A DNA stretch of 5,248 bases from CAYZEE01 sp964477485 (GCA_964477485.1 CAYZEE010000058.1:1-5248), one strand, 5' to 3'. Shown: positions 1 through 5,240, counted from the stretch's first letter. Notes: generated from the sequence alone by a model not told the origin. A program made the numbers and translations.

Positions 1-93
1 TACAGTCCTTTCATGTCTAGTCAACTGTACGGTATCTATGGGTGCCTAGACAATTACTCTAAACTAAGTTAACTTAAAACCCACAATCAAACT
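1..93. other. Non-coding edge downstream of dnaJ
   Basis: No reading frame or T-tailed terminator is visible. A 7-bp inverted repeat TGTCTAG/CTAGACA (14-20 and 46-52) and a 6-bp pair TACAGT/ACTGTA (1-6 and 24-29) are present. On the minus strand the second pair would join the loop of the first hairpin with its downstream flank. A 10-bp palindrome AAGTTAACTT lies at 66-75. All are short enough to be chance. Confidence 0.4.
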
Positions 94-993
94 CTAGAAC
101 CAGGATTTTTTGGAGGATTCTTTTTCGAGTTCCTCAAGAAGCTTCTTTTGTCTTCCAGTCAAATGCTTTGGAACTGTAACTTTTACTCTTACGTAATGAT
201 CTCCTTTTCCTGAGCCTCTAAGATAAGGGGCCCCTTTCTGTCTTAGACGAATAACTGTATTTGGTTGCGTACCAGAAGGAACCCGAATCTTCAAAGGACC
301 ATCAACCGTCTCAACATTTATCGTATCGCCCAGTGCCGCCTGAGAAAATGAAACTTCAGTCTCGGATATTATGTCTTGCCCTTCTCTTTTGAATTTGTTA
401 CTCGGCGAGACTGAAAGGAGAACATCATAATCTCCAAATCTGATTCTCGACCCGTTATCAACGCCTTTTGGAATTTTTATAGTTTGAGTTTTTCCTTCTA
501 TTGTAACTTTTTTTGTTGTTCCATGGATCGCTTCCATAAAATCAATGCTTAAAGAATAGACCGGTCTTCTTTGAGCCTGTCTCCCAAAAGGAGAACCGCC
601 TCCGAAAAACTGTTCAAAAATTTCAAATGGATCTGAAAATCCTCCAAAATCAAAATCAGAAGGTCCTCCTGTTGTATAAGTATAAGTAAAGGGCCCGTAG
701 CGTCCAGTTCTTGTGTCCCCGCCAAACCCGCCACCAAACGGTCCGGCTCCTTCCTGAAAACCTCCTTGCGTGAATGCTGCTGACCCAAATTGATCATAAG
801 CCTGTTTTTTCTGAGGATCTGATAACACCTCGTAGGCCTGATTTATTTCTTTAAATTTATCCGAAGCACCTTTAGTTTTATTGCGATCAGGATGATATTC
901 AAGAGCAAGCTTTCTGTAAGCCTTTTTTATTTCTTCCGGTGTTGCTTTTTTTGAAACACCTAAAACTTCGTAAAAGTCTTTCTGTTCTGCCAT
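94..993 (-). CDS. dnaJ: Class B (zinc-finger-less) DnaJ/Hsp40 co-chaperone
   Basis: A 299-residue J-domain protein that should deliver unfolded clients to DnaK and stimulate its ATPase in the cytoplasm. The J domain spans about residues 6-70, with the HPD motif at 34-36. A Gly/Phe-rich linker (about 71-140) includes a DPFEIFEQFF segment at 121-130. Two C-terminal beta domains follow (about 144-205 and 206-280), then a short charged tail ending KKSWF. There are no CxxCxGxG repeats, so it is a class B (CbpA/DnaJB-type) protein, although it sits in the usual dnaJ position behind dnaK. The first C-terminal domain looks shortened: RIRFGDYDVLLSV at 183-195 replaces a stretch that usually carries a longer Gly-rich loop. 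The ATG start puts the J domain at the very N-terminus. No Shine-Dalgarno precedes it, and a TATAAT box lies 9 nt upstream. The stop is TAG. The family is certain; dnaJ versus cbpA is a naming choice made on context. Confidence 0.95.
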   Translation of the reverse strand: MAEQKDFYEVLGVSKKATPEEIKKAYRKLALEYHPDRNKTKGASDKFKEINQAYEVLSDPQKKQAYDQFGSAAFTQGGFQEGAGPFGGGFGGDTRTGRYGPFTYTYTTGGPSDFDFGGFSDPFEIFEQFFGGGSPFGRQAQRRPVYSLSIDFMEAIHGTTKKVTIEGKTQTIKIPKGVDNGSRIRFGDYDVLLSVSPSNKFKREGQDIISETEVSFSQAALGDTINVETVDGPLKIRVPSGTQPNTVIRLRQKGAPYLRGSGKGDHYVRVKVTVPKHLTGRQKKLLEELEKESSKKSWF

Positions 994-1002
994 AGTTCAA
1001 CA

Positions 1003-1008
1003 ATTATA
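1003..1008 (-). promoter_or_regulatory. Candidate -10 box of a separate dnaJ promoter
   Basis: A perfect TATAAT on the minus strand ends 9 nt before the dnaJ ATG. No convincing -35 hexamer exists at 16-18 nt spacing, because that position falls in the GC hairpin. The expected transcription start (about position 996) leaves a leader of about 3 nt with no Shine-Dalgarno. Its place directly after a terminator-like hairpin supports separate dnaJ transcription, but in A/T-rich DNA a lone -10 match can arise by chance. Confidence 0.5.
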
Positions 1009-1010
1009 TT

Positions 1011-1030
1011 AAAAAAGCGCTTTATGCGCT
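1011..1030 (-). terminator. Short GC hairpin plus T-run after dnaK
   Basis: Read on the minus strand, AGCGC and GCGCT form a perfect 5-bp stem around an ATAAA loop and are followed immediately by five more T's. This fits an intrinsic terminator for hrcA-grpE-dnaK, ending just before dnaJ. The stem is short, so termination may be partial, with read-through into dnaJ. The T-run adjoins the candidate dnaJ -10 box. Confidence 0.5.
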
Positions 1031-1062
1031 CGTAAATTCTAATTCTAAAATTTTATAAGTGA

Positions 1063-1121
1063 GGAACAAATTTTTCGCAGGACGACAAGCGAATTGAGTG
1101 TCCAAGAAAAAATTTAGTTCC
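1063..1121 (-). repeat. Long bulged inverted repeat in the dnaK-dnaJ spacer
   Basis: Outer arms at 1063-1076 and 1106-1121 match as GGAAC-AAATTTTT-C against its complement, with two single-base bulges. A nested GGAC/GTCC pair at 1080-1083 and 1100-1103 extends the stem around a 16-nt central loop. The element starts 7 nt after the dnaK stop and would fold in the 3' end of the dnaK transcript. It could be an mRNA 3' stabiliser, an upstream part of the termination signal, or a copy of a dispersed palindromic repeat. One window cannot distinguish these. Confidence 0.6.
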
Positions 1122-1128
1122 GAGCGAT

Positions 1129-3039
1129 TTAATTAACGACTTCTCCCTCTACCGGCTCTTCCTTGTCTGATTTAGAAGCTTCCTGCTTTGCCTCTTCGTT
1201 TCCTGCTGTTTGTTGATTGTCGTCCGTTGATTGTTGCGAAGCTCCGCTGGACTGATACATTGCCTGACCTACTTTCTGAAGCGCATCTGATAGGTCTTTT
1301 GTTTTTGAGTCAAGATCCTCCTTAGTTCCTGTGTCCAAAATTCCTTTGAGATCAGAAATTTTGTCTTCAACTTCTTTCTTCAAAGCCGGGTCTGCCTTGT
1401 CTGCCGCATCTTGAAGGGTCTTTTCAGCTGTAAAGATAAGTGAATCTGCTGCATTCCTTGCCTCAATCTGTTCTTTTTTCTCCAAGTCTTCTTTTGCATG
1501 CTCCTCTGCTTCTTTAGTCATTTTTTCTATTTCCTCTTTTGTCAAACCCGTTGAACCGGTAATCTTAATGCTCTGCTCTCTGCCGGTTGCCTTATCCTGT
1601 GCTTTAACATTTAAAATCCCATTTGCGTCAATATCAAAAGTTACTTCAATTTGAGGGACTCCACGGGGGGCAGGAGGTATACCGCTCAGAACAAATCTTC
1701 CAAGTGATTTATTGTCCATCACCATAGGACGTTCGCCCTGAAGAACATTTATTTCAACCTGTGTCTGGTTATCCGCTGCTGTTGAAAAGACTTGGGATTT
1801 CGAAGAAGGAATTGTTGTATTTCGAGAAATCAAAGGCGTTGAAACTCCTCCCAATGTTTCAATTCCCAAAGTCAAAGGCGTGACATCTAGAAGAAGAACA
1901 TCTTTCACTTCTCCTCCTAAAACTCCACCCTGTACAGCCGCTCCTATAGCCACAACCTCATCCGGATTGACTGATTTATTTGGTTCTTTACCGAAAAACT
2001 TGGTAACAACTTCAATAACTTTTGGCATTCTTGTCATTCCACCGACCATAACAACTTCATCAATATCAGAAGCTTTAATTTTTGCATCTTTTAAGGCGAG
2101 CTCAACCGGTTTTATGGTTTTTTGGATTAGAGAATCTACAATCTGCTCAAGTTTTGGACGGGTCAAAGTCATTGTAAGATGAAGCGGACCTCCTTTTCCT
2201 TGAGTAATAAACGGTTGATTAATTTGCGCATCCTGTGCTGAAGATAATTCTATTTTTGCTTTTTCCGCTGATTCTCTTAAACGCTGCAACGCCTGTGGAT
2301 CGCGTCTTAGGTCAATGCCATTTTCTTTTTTAAATTCCTCTGCGATATAATCAATAATTGCCTTATCAAAATCGTCCCCCCCTAAATGGGTATCTCCATT
2401 GGTTGATTTCACCTCATAAACTCCTTCCCCCAATTCCAAAATTGAAATATCAAATGTCCCCCCTCCTAAATCATAAACTGCAATTGTATGCGCATTTTTC
2501 TTATCAAGTCCATAGGCGAGAGCTGCTGCTGTGGGTTCATTAATAATTCGCAATACCTCAAGGCCTGCAATTTCTCCGGCTTGTTTTGTTGCCTGTCGCT
2601 CTGAATCATCAAAATATGCAGGGACGGTAATAGCTGCCTGTGTAACTTTTCCGCCCAGATAAGCTTCTGCATCTTTCTTTATTTTCTGCAAAATCTGAGC
2701 CGAAATTTCCTGCGGGGTAAAAGTTCGACCTTCAACTTCAACAACTGCCATTCCATCACGACCTGCTTTTACTGCGTAGGGAAGCCATTTAACATCATAC
2801 TGAACTGACTCATCTTTAAATTTCCGGCCCATTAACCTTTTTATAGAAAAAATAGTTGTCTTTGGTTTTAGGACCATTTGCCTTTTGGCAACGTCTCCCA
2901 CTACGTGAGTGATCGGGTCAACGACCGATGGTATAACATTTCTTCCTTCAGCGCTATGGATAACTTTGGGACTTCCTCCCTCCATTACCGCAACGCATGA
3001 ATTTGTTGTTCCTAAATCAATTCCTATTATTTTTCCCAT
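1129..3039 (-). CDS. dnaK: Hsp70 molecular chaperone DnaK
   Basis: A full-length 636-residue Hsp70 (E. coli DnaK has 638). It is a cytoplasmic ATP-driven chaperone that binds exposed hydrophobic peptides, working with DnaJ and GrpE. The nucleotide-binding domain covers about 1-380: phosphate-1 motif IDLGTTNS (7-14), NEPTAAALAYGL (167-178), phosphate-2 motif DLGGGTFD (190-197) and the adenosine motif VMVGGMTRMP (330-339). The conserved hydrophobic linker VLLLDVTPLTLG is at 381-392. The beta substrate-binding domain runs to about 495, followed by the helical lid. The tail from about 597 is Gln/Ser/Glu-rich and ends EGEVVN. The start is fixed by MGKIIGIDLG, the standard Hsp70 N-terminus. AAGGAG lies 9 nt upstream, inside the end of grpE, and the gap to grpE is 1 nt. 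All expected motifs are intact. It should be controlled by HrcA through CIRCE upstream of hrcA. Confidence 0.99.
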   Translation of the reverse strand: MGKIIGIDLGTTNSCVAVMEGGSPKVIHSAEGRNVIPSVVDPITHVVGDVAKRQMVLKPKTTIFSIKRLMGRKFKDESVQYDVKWLPYAVKAGRDGMAVVEVEGRTFTPQEISAQILQKIKKDAEAYLGGKVTQAAITVPAYFDDSERQATKQAGEIAGLEVLRIINEPTAAALAYGLDKKNAHTIAVYDLGGGTFDISILELGEGVYEVKSTNGDTHLGGDDFDKAIIDYIAEEFKKENGIDLRRDPQALQRLRESAEKAKIELSSAQDAQINQPFITQGKGGPLHLTMTLTRPKLEQIVDSLIQKTIKPVELALKDAKIKASDIDEVVMVGGMTRMPKVIEVVTKFFGKEPNKSVNPDEVVAIGAAVQGGVLGGEVKDVLLLDVTPLTLGIETLGGVSTPLISRNTTIPSSKSQVFSTAADNQTQVEINVLQGERPMVMDNKSLGRFVLSGIPPAPRGVPQIEVTFDIDANGILNVKAQDKATGREQSIKITGSTGLTKEEIEKMTKEAEEHAKEDLEKKEQIEARNAADSLIFTAEKTLQDAADKADPALKKEVEDKISDLKGILDTGTKEDLDSKTKDLSDALQKVGQAMYQSSGASQQSTDDNQQTAGNEEAKQEASKSDKEEPVEGEVVN

Positions 3040-3040
3040 A

Positions 3041-3487
3041 TTATTTTTCTCCTTTTCCTACGATTACTTGTGCCGGTCTTATAATTTTATCATACATTTT
3101 ATAACCTGTTCTTACTTCTTCAACAACTTTTCCGTCTTCCCCTTCTACTACCCGGACACATTCCATCAAGTTTGGGTCAAATTGAACTCCCTTAGTAGAC
3201 CCAATTTCCTTGACGCCTTCCTGATCCAAAACTTTTAAAAATTCCTGGATACTTAAAGTAAGACCTTCATCCTTTAGATGTTGGTTGGCTAGATATAGAT
3301 TATCTAAAACCGGTAACAATTTCAATATCAAATCTTTATTCGCTTTTAATATTCTATCTCTCTGTTCCTGCGCTACTCTTTTCTCAAGATTTTGATAATC
3401 AGCCAAAACTCTTTTTAATTGATTCTCAAGCTCTTGCTCGTTTTTCTCAAGTTCTTCAGCATTTTTTTTTAAAATTTTCTTTGCCAT
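3041..3487 (-). CDS. grpE: Nucleotide exchange factor GrpE
   Basis: A 148-residue GrpE, the dimeric factor that releases ADP from DnaK and resets its cycle. A Lys/Glu-rich heptad-like segment (about 4-50) forms the long coiled-coil helix, including ADYQNLEKRV (29-38). LLPVLDNL (57-64) and the C-terminal beta domain follow, with GVKEIGSTKGVQFDPNLMECV (91-111) and the closing TGYKMYDKIIRPAQVIVGKG (127-146). The family's usual His in the FDPxxHEAV motif is Met here (FDPNLMECV). The protein is short compared with the roughly 190-200 residues common in bacteria, because the acidic N-terminal tail is missing. An ATG two codons upstream (3493) is in frame, but GAGGG at 3494-3498 sits 6 nt before the 3487 ATG, so the downstream start is chosen. 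That start overlaps the hrcA stop as TAATG, which suggests translational coupling. Confidence 0.97.
   Translation of the reverse strand: MAKKILKKNAEELEKNEQELENQLKRVLADYQNLEKRVAQEQRDRILKANKDLILKLLPVLDNLYLANQHLKDEGLTLSIQEFLKVLDQEGVKEIGSTKGVQFDPNLMECVRVVEGEDGKVVEEVRTGYKMYDKIIRPAQVIVGKGEK
3049..3054 (-). promoter_or_regulatory. Shine-Dalgarno site of dnaK
   Basis: AAGGAG on the minus strand lies inside the last grpE codons, 9 nt before the dnaK ATG. It shows that this organism uses Shine-Dalgarno initiation for operon-internal genes, in contrast to the first genes in the window. Confidence 0.8.
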
Positions 3488-4218
3488 TACCATCCCTCTG
3501 CTATTTCTTCGATTAAATCACTAAAATACCTAACTGTGGGCACAATATAAGTATAATCAAGTCTGTTTGGCCCAATAACTCCAATCTCACCGGTTGAGTG
3601 TTTGGGAGTTTTATATTCTGTAAAGACAAATCCATATGGCCCTTTAAGTCTTGGCCCAAGCTCATCTCCCAAAAGTATGTGAATATCTTCATCGCTAATT
3701 ATATTTGAAAAAATATTGCTAAAATAGTCAAATTCATCAAGAACGCTTAGTAGATTCTTTGTTACGTCTATATCGAGAAATTCAGGCATATCAAGAATGT
3801 AAGAGTAGCCGGAGCAAAAAAGTTCACCTTCATCGGTTGTTGTAATTGCCAAAGTCTTTGTTTTATCGGCAAGTTTTCTTGTCATTTCTTTTAAAAGTCT
3901 TGCTTGTTGACTTCTAAAATCCCAAACTTTTTCTTTGACCCCAACTTCTTCAGCTGTTGAGATCTCTTTTTCTTTCATGAGTTGGTTTACATAAAACTTC
4001 ATGCCGCTTGGGGTTGGCGTACGACCTGCGGAAGAATGCGGTTTTTGAAGATAACCCAGCTCCGTAAGTCTAACCATTTCATTTCTTATAGTTGCCGGAG
4101 AAGCGCTGATATTTCGTTTTTTCTCCAAAGTTTCAGAACCTACAGGAGATGCAGTTTCTATATATTCTTCTATAAGATTTTTTAAAATCTCAATTTGTCT
4201 CCGGGTAAGATTGTGCAT
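3487..4218 (-). CDS. hrcA: Heat-inducible transcription repressor HrcA (short form)
   Basis: A repressor of class I heat-shock operons that binds CIRCE. It has 243 residues, about 100 fewer than typical HrcA (around 340). The N-terminal winged helix is intact: LTRRQIEILKNLIEEYIETASPVGS (4-28), the recognition helix around SPATIRNEMVRLTELGYL (40-57), and the wing HSSAGRTPTPSG (61-72). The C-terminus keeps the family signature GVIGPNRLDYTYIVPTVRYF (213-232). The missing length falls in the middle, where the GAF-like domain and its inserted dimerisation domain lie in the Thermotoga HrcA structure; that insert seems absent or tiny. The frame stays open upstream to 4293, but the CIRCE operator and promoter occupy that stretch and HrcA proteins start at MHNLTRRQ-like sequence, so the 4218 ATG is chosen. 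It has no Shine-Dalgarno. It is the first gene of hrcA-grpE-dnaK and should be autoregulated. Confidence 0.95.
   Translation of the reverse strand: MHNLTRRQIEILKNLIEEYIETASPVGSETLEKKRNISASPATIRNEMVRLTELGYLQKPHSSAGRTPTPSGMKFYVNQLMKEKEISTAEEVGVKEKVWDFRSQQARLLKEMTRKLADKTKTLAITTTDEGELFCSGYSYILDMPEFLDIDVTKNLLSVLDEFDYFSNIFSNIISDEDIHILLGDELGPRLKGPYGFVFTEYKTPKHSTGEIGVIGPNRLDYTYIVPTVRYFSDLIEEIAEGW
3494..3498 (-). promoter_or_regulatory. Shine-Dalgarno site deciding the grpE start
   Basis: GAGGG on the minus strand lies 6 nt before the ATG at 3487 and directly abuts the in-frame ATG at 3493. Spacing therefore favours 3487 as the grpE start. Confidence 0.65.
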
Positions 4219-4220
4219 AA

Positions 4221-4247
4221 TTAGCACTAATATAACACGACTGCTAA
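4221..4247 (-). promoter_or_regulatory. CIRCE operator (HrcA binding site)
   Basis: Read toward hrcA, the left arm is TTAGCAGTC and the right arm TAGTGCTAA, separated by exactly 9 nt. The CIRCE consensus arms are TTAGCACTC and GAGTGCTAA, also with a 9-nt spacer, so each arm matches 8 of 9. The two mismatches make this copy slightly less palindromic than consensus (7 of 9 positions pair between arms). The site ends 2 nt before the hrcA ATG and covers the -10 box and the predicted transcription start, so bound HrcA would block polymerase. Confidence 0.93.
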
Positions 4248-4257
4248 TCCCTGTCAA
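4229..4257 (-). promoter_or_regulatory. hrcA-grpE-dnaK promoter
   Basis: A consensus -35 TTGACA at 4252-4257 and -10 TATATT at 4229-4234 are separated by an optimal 17-nt spacer on the minus strand. The predicted start near 4222 leaves a leader of about 4 nt before the hrcA ATG. The -10 box and most of the spacer lie inside CIRCE. This looks like a strong housekeeping-sigma promoter held down by HrcA. Confidence 0.85.
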
Positions 4258-4278
4258 GGGGGAATTTTGTGCTACACT
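4251..4278 (+). promoter_or_regulatory. Divergent promoter of the membrane-protein gene
   Basis: An extended -10, TGC-TACACT (hexamer 4273-4278), lies exactly 6 nt before the ATG at 4285, which places the predicted +1 on the A of the start codon. A weak -35, CTGTCA (4251-4256, 4 of 6 to TTGACA), lies at 16-nt spacing and overlaps the hrcA -35 on the other strand. No Shine-Dalgarno is present. Confidence 0.55.
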
Positions 4279-4284
4279 AAATTT

Positions 4285-4620
4285 ATGAAACACAGAAGAA
4301 GACCACTCTGGTTATTGGCTTTTAGTCTTTTTTTCTTTTCTCTTTCAGCATATATAGTAAAAGCTCTTCCGCCTAACTTTCAACTTTCAACTTTCAACTT
4401 TCAACTCCCTATCCTTCCTTTGTTCTTAATTGTTATTTTTTTATTTCTCTTCTTTCTCTTTTCCTTTATCCTGAACAATTCCAGAAGAGGTCTCTTTGTA
4501 GGGCTATTTGTCGTAACTTATCTGCTTCTTAGGTATCTCCAATTAACTCATATCTTTTTTCTCGTAATTCTTTTGATATTGTTTTTCGTACTCGAACTCT
4601 TCTTCAGCTCCAAGAAATAG
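4285..4620 (+). CDS. Small four-helix membrane protein, function unknown
   Basis: I do not recognise a named family. The 111-residue product starts with a basic MKHRRR, then has hydrophobic segments at about 8-26, 43-63, 69-83 and 88-107, consistent with four membrane passes. A RRG loop lies at 67-69 and a basic end (SSKK) closes the protein. Residues 31-41 (NFQLSTFNFQL) are encoded by a heptanucleotide tandem repeat and lie in the first loop. Similar small hydrophobic proteins are frequent in CPR genomes, but I cannot assign a role. The ATG at 4285 is preferred over the in-frame TTG at 4267, because the -10 box lies between them and 4285 begins with a typical positively charged N-terminus. 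The codons are very T-rich, as expected for Phe/Leu-rich segments. It is divergent from hrcA and may share its control region. It is probably a real gene, with moderate certainty. Confidence 0.75.
   Translation: MKHRRRPLWLLAFSLFFFSLSAYIVKALPPNFQLSTFNFQLPILPLFLIVIFLFLFFLFSFILNNSRRGLFVGLFVVTYLLLRYLQLTHIFFLVILLILFFVLELFFSSKK
4377..4404 (+). repeat. Heptanucleotide tandem repeat (CTTTCAA)x4 within a gene
   Basis: Four perfect copies of CTTTCAA occur in a row. Partial copies extend the period to 4375-4406. The repeat lies inside the membrane-protein reading frame. Because 7 is not a multiple of 3, gaining or losing one unit shifts the frame, whereas three units (21 nt) would keep it. Confidence 0.95.
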
Positions 4621-4627
4621 CTTGTTC

Positions 4628-4656
4628 TTGTCCACGTTTATATTTTCTGATAGACT
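4628..4656 (+). promoter_or_regulatory. Predicted promoter of the methyltransferase gene
   Basis: TTGTCC (4628-4633, 4 of 6 to the -35 consensus) and TAGACT (4651-4656), preceded by an extended TGA, are spaced by 17 nt. The -10 box ends exactly 6 nt before the ATG at 4663, so the predicted +1 is the A of the start codon. No Shine-Dalgarno is visible. Confidence 0.5.
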
Positions 4657-4662
4657 TGTCTG

Positions 4663-5202
4663 ATGACTGATTTAGAAGCTGCAAAAACGCATCAAAAAAT
4701 CTTTCTAAAAGAATTAAAATCGAAGAAAAAACCTTATAAAGTAAAGCCAGAGGAAAGGATACTTGATTTGACTACAGGTTCTGGAGTTTTTGCTGTTATT
4801 ACAGGGCTTCAAGGTACATCAGGAATAGCGGTTGATATTCACAAAGATGCAGTAAGAAACGCGAAAGAAAATTTTAAGCGTTTTAAAATTAACATAAATG
4901 CAATAAAAAGTGACCTGTTTGAAAATGTACCAGATGAAAAACTTGACTGGATATTCGCAAATGGCCCATACGCCGAAGGAAAAATAGAAGAACCTCTTCA
5001 ATTTGCTTTTTTCGGTTCGAAATCTTTTCTAACTCGTTTATTTAAACAGGCTCCGAAATTTCTTAAAAAGAATGGAAAAATTCTTATAACATTTGCGGAA
5101 TGGGGAGAATTGGAATTATTTGAAAAGCTTACCCGAAAGAATGGTTTTCATTTTAAAATACTTGCCAAAAAAACCAGTGATAATAAGAGAACTTATGAAT
5201 AA
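4663..5202 (+). CDS. Class I SAM-dependent methyltransferase (PrmC/RsmC-like fold)
   Basis: A 179-residue protein with a Rossmann-type methyltransferase core. Motif I is ILDLTTGSGV (33-42), which binds SAM; the acidic end of strand 2 is AVDIH (56-60, Asp58); SDLFENV (83-89) follows; and the motif IV position reads NGPY (100-103). NPPY is usual in N-methyltransferases of the PrmC/HemK, RsmC and adenine-MTase groups, so the first Pro is Gly here, and motif I has Thr where Gly is common. C-terminal strands FLKKNGKILITFAEWGELELF (133-153) complete the fold. The substrate (protein glutamine, rRNA base or other) cannot be told. An in-frame TAG at 4651 rules out a longer N-terminus, and the substrate-side N-terminal domain seen in PrmC is missing. 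The protein ends at RTYE, where relatives often continue a few residues with a final beta-strand. The gene begins 42 nt after the membrane-protein gene in the same orientation. Confidence 0.85.
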   Translation: MTDLEAAKTHQKIFLKELKSKKKPYKVKPEERILDLTTGSGVFAVITGLQGTSGIAVDIHKDAVRNAKENFKRFKININAIKSDLFENVPDEKLDWIFANGPYAEGKIEEPLQFAFFGSKSFLTRLFKQAPKFLKKNGKILITFAEWGELELFEKLTRKNGFHFKILAKKTSDNKRTYE

Positions 5203-5218
5203 GTCGTGATACATATTG

Positions 5219-5240
5219 GAATCTTAAGGATTTAAGATTC
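5219..5240. repeat. Perfect 9-bp inverted repeat downstream of the methyltransferase
   Basis: GAATCTTAA and TTAAGATTC flank a 4-nt GGAT loop, starting 16 nt after the methyltransferase stop. It has no T-run on the plus side (TATGCC follows), so it is not a classic intrinsic terminator. It could be a weak terminator, an mRNA 3' structure or a regulatory palindrome of a gene beginning at the window edge. Confidence 0.7.

Noticed and set aside
1..52. Possible H-type pseudoknot from the two inverted repeats on the minus strand
   Set aside because: Stems of 6 and 7 bp are expected by chance at this length, and there is no comparative support.
1..90. On the minus strand, a weak resemblance to the 5' end of 23S rRNA (TTAAG...ACTTAG...GGCA...ATGAAAGGAC in order), plus AGAGTTTGAT as in the 5' end of 16S rRNA
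   Set aside because: The highly conserved GGTGGATGCC core of 23S is absent, spacing needs a 15-nt insertion, and nothing after the AGAGTTTGAT match fits 16S. A covariance-model scan of this edge with more flanking sequence would settle it.
549..797. An 82-residue reading frame inside dnaJ on the same strand
   Set aside because: It is an out-of-frame shadow of the conserved DnaJ sequence with no recognisable domain or start signal.
1880..2182. Plus-strand reading frames opposite dnaK and grpE (also 2358-2543 and 2909-3238)
   Set aside because: They are antisense to strongly conserved chaperone sequence and show no recognisable protein features.
4267..4284. TTG start at 4267 for the membrane protein
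   Set aside because: The predicted -10 box at 4273-4278 lies downstream of it, and the ATG at 4285 gives a standard basic N-terminus.
4219..4293. A 25-residue N-terminal extension of hrcA starting at 4293
   Set aside because: The stretch contains the promoter and CIRCE, so it is upstream of the predicted transcript start; HrcA homologues start at the winged-helix segment.
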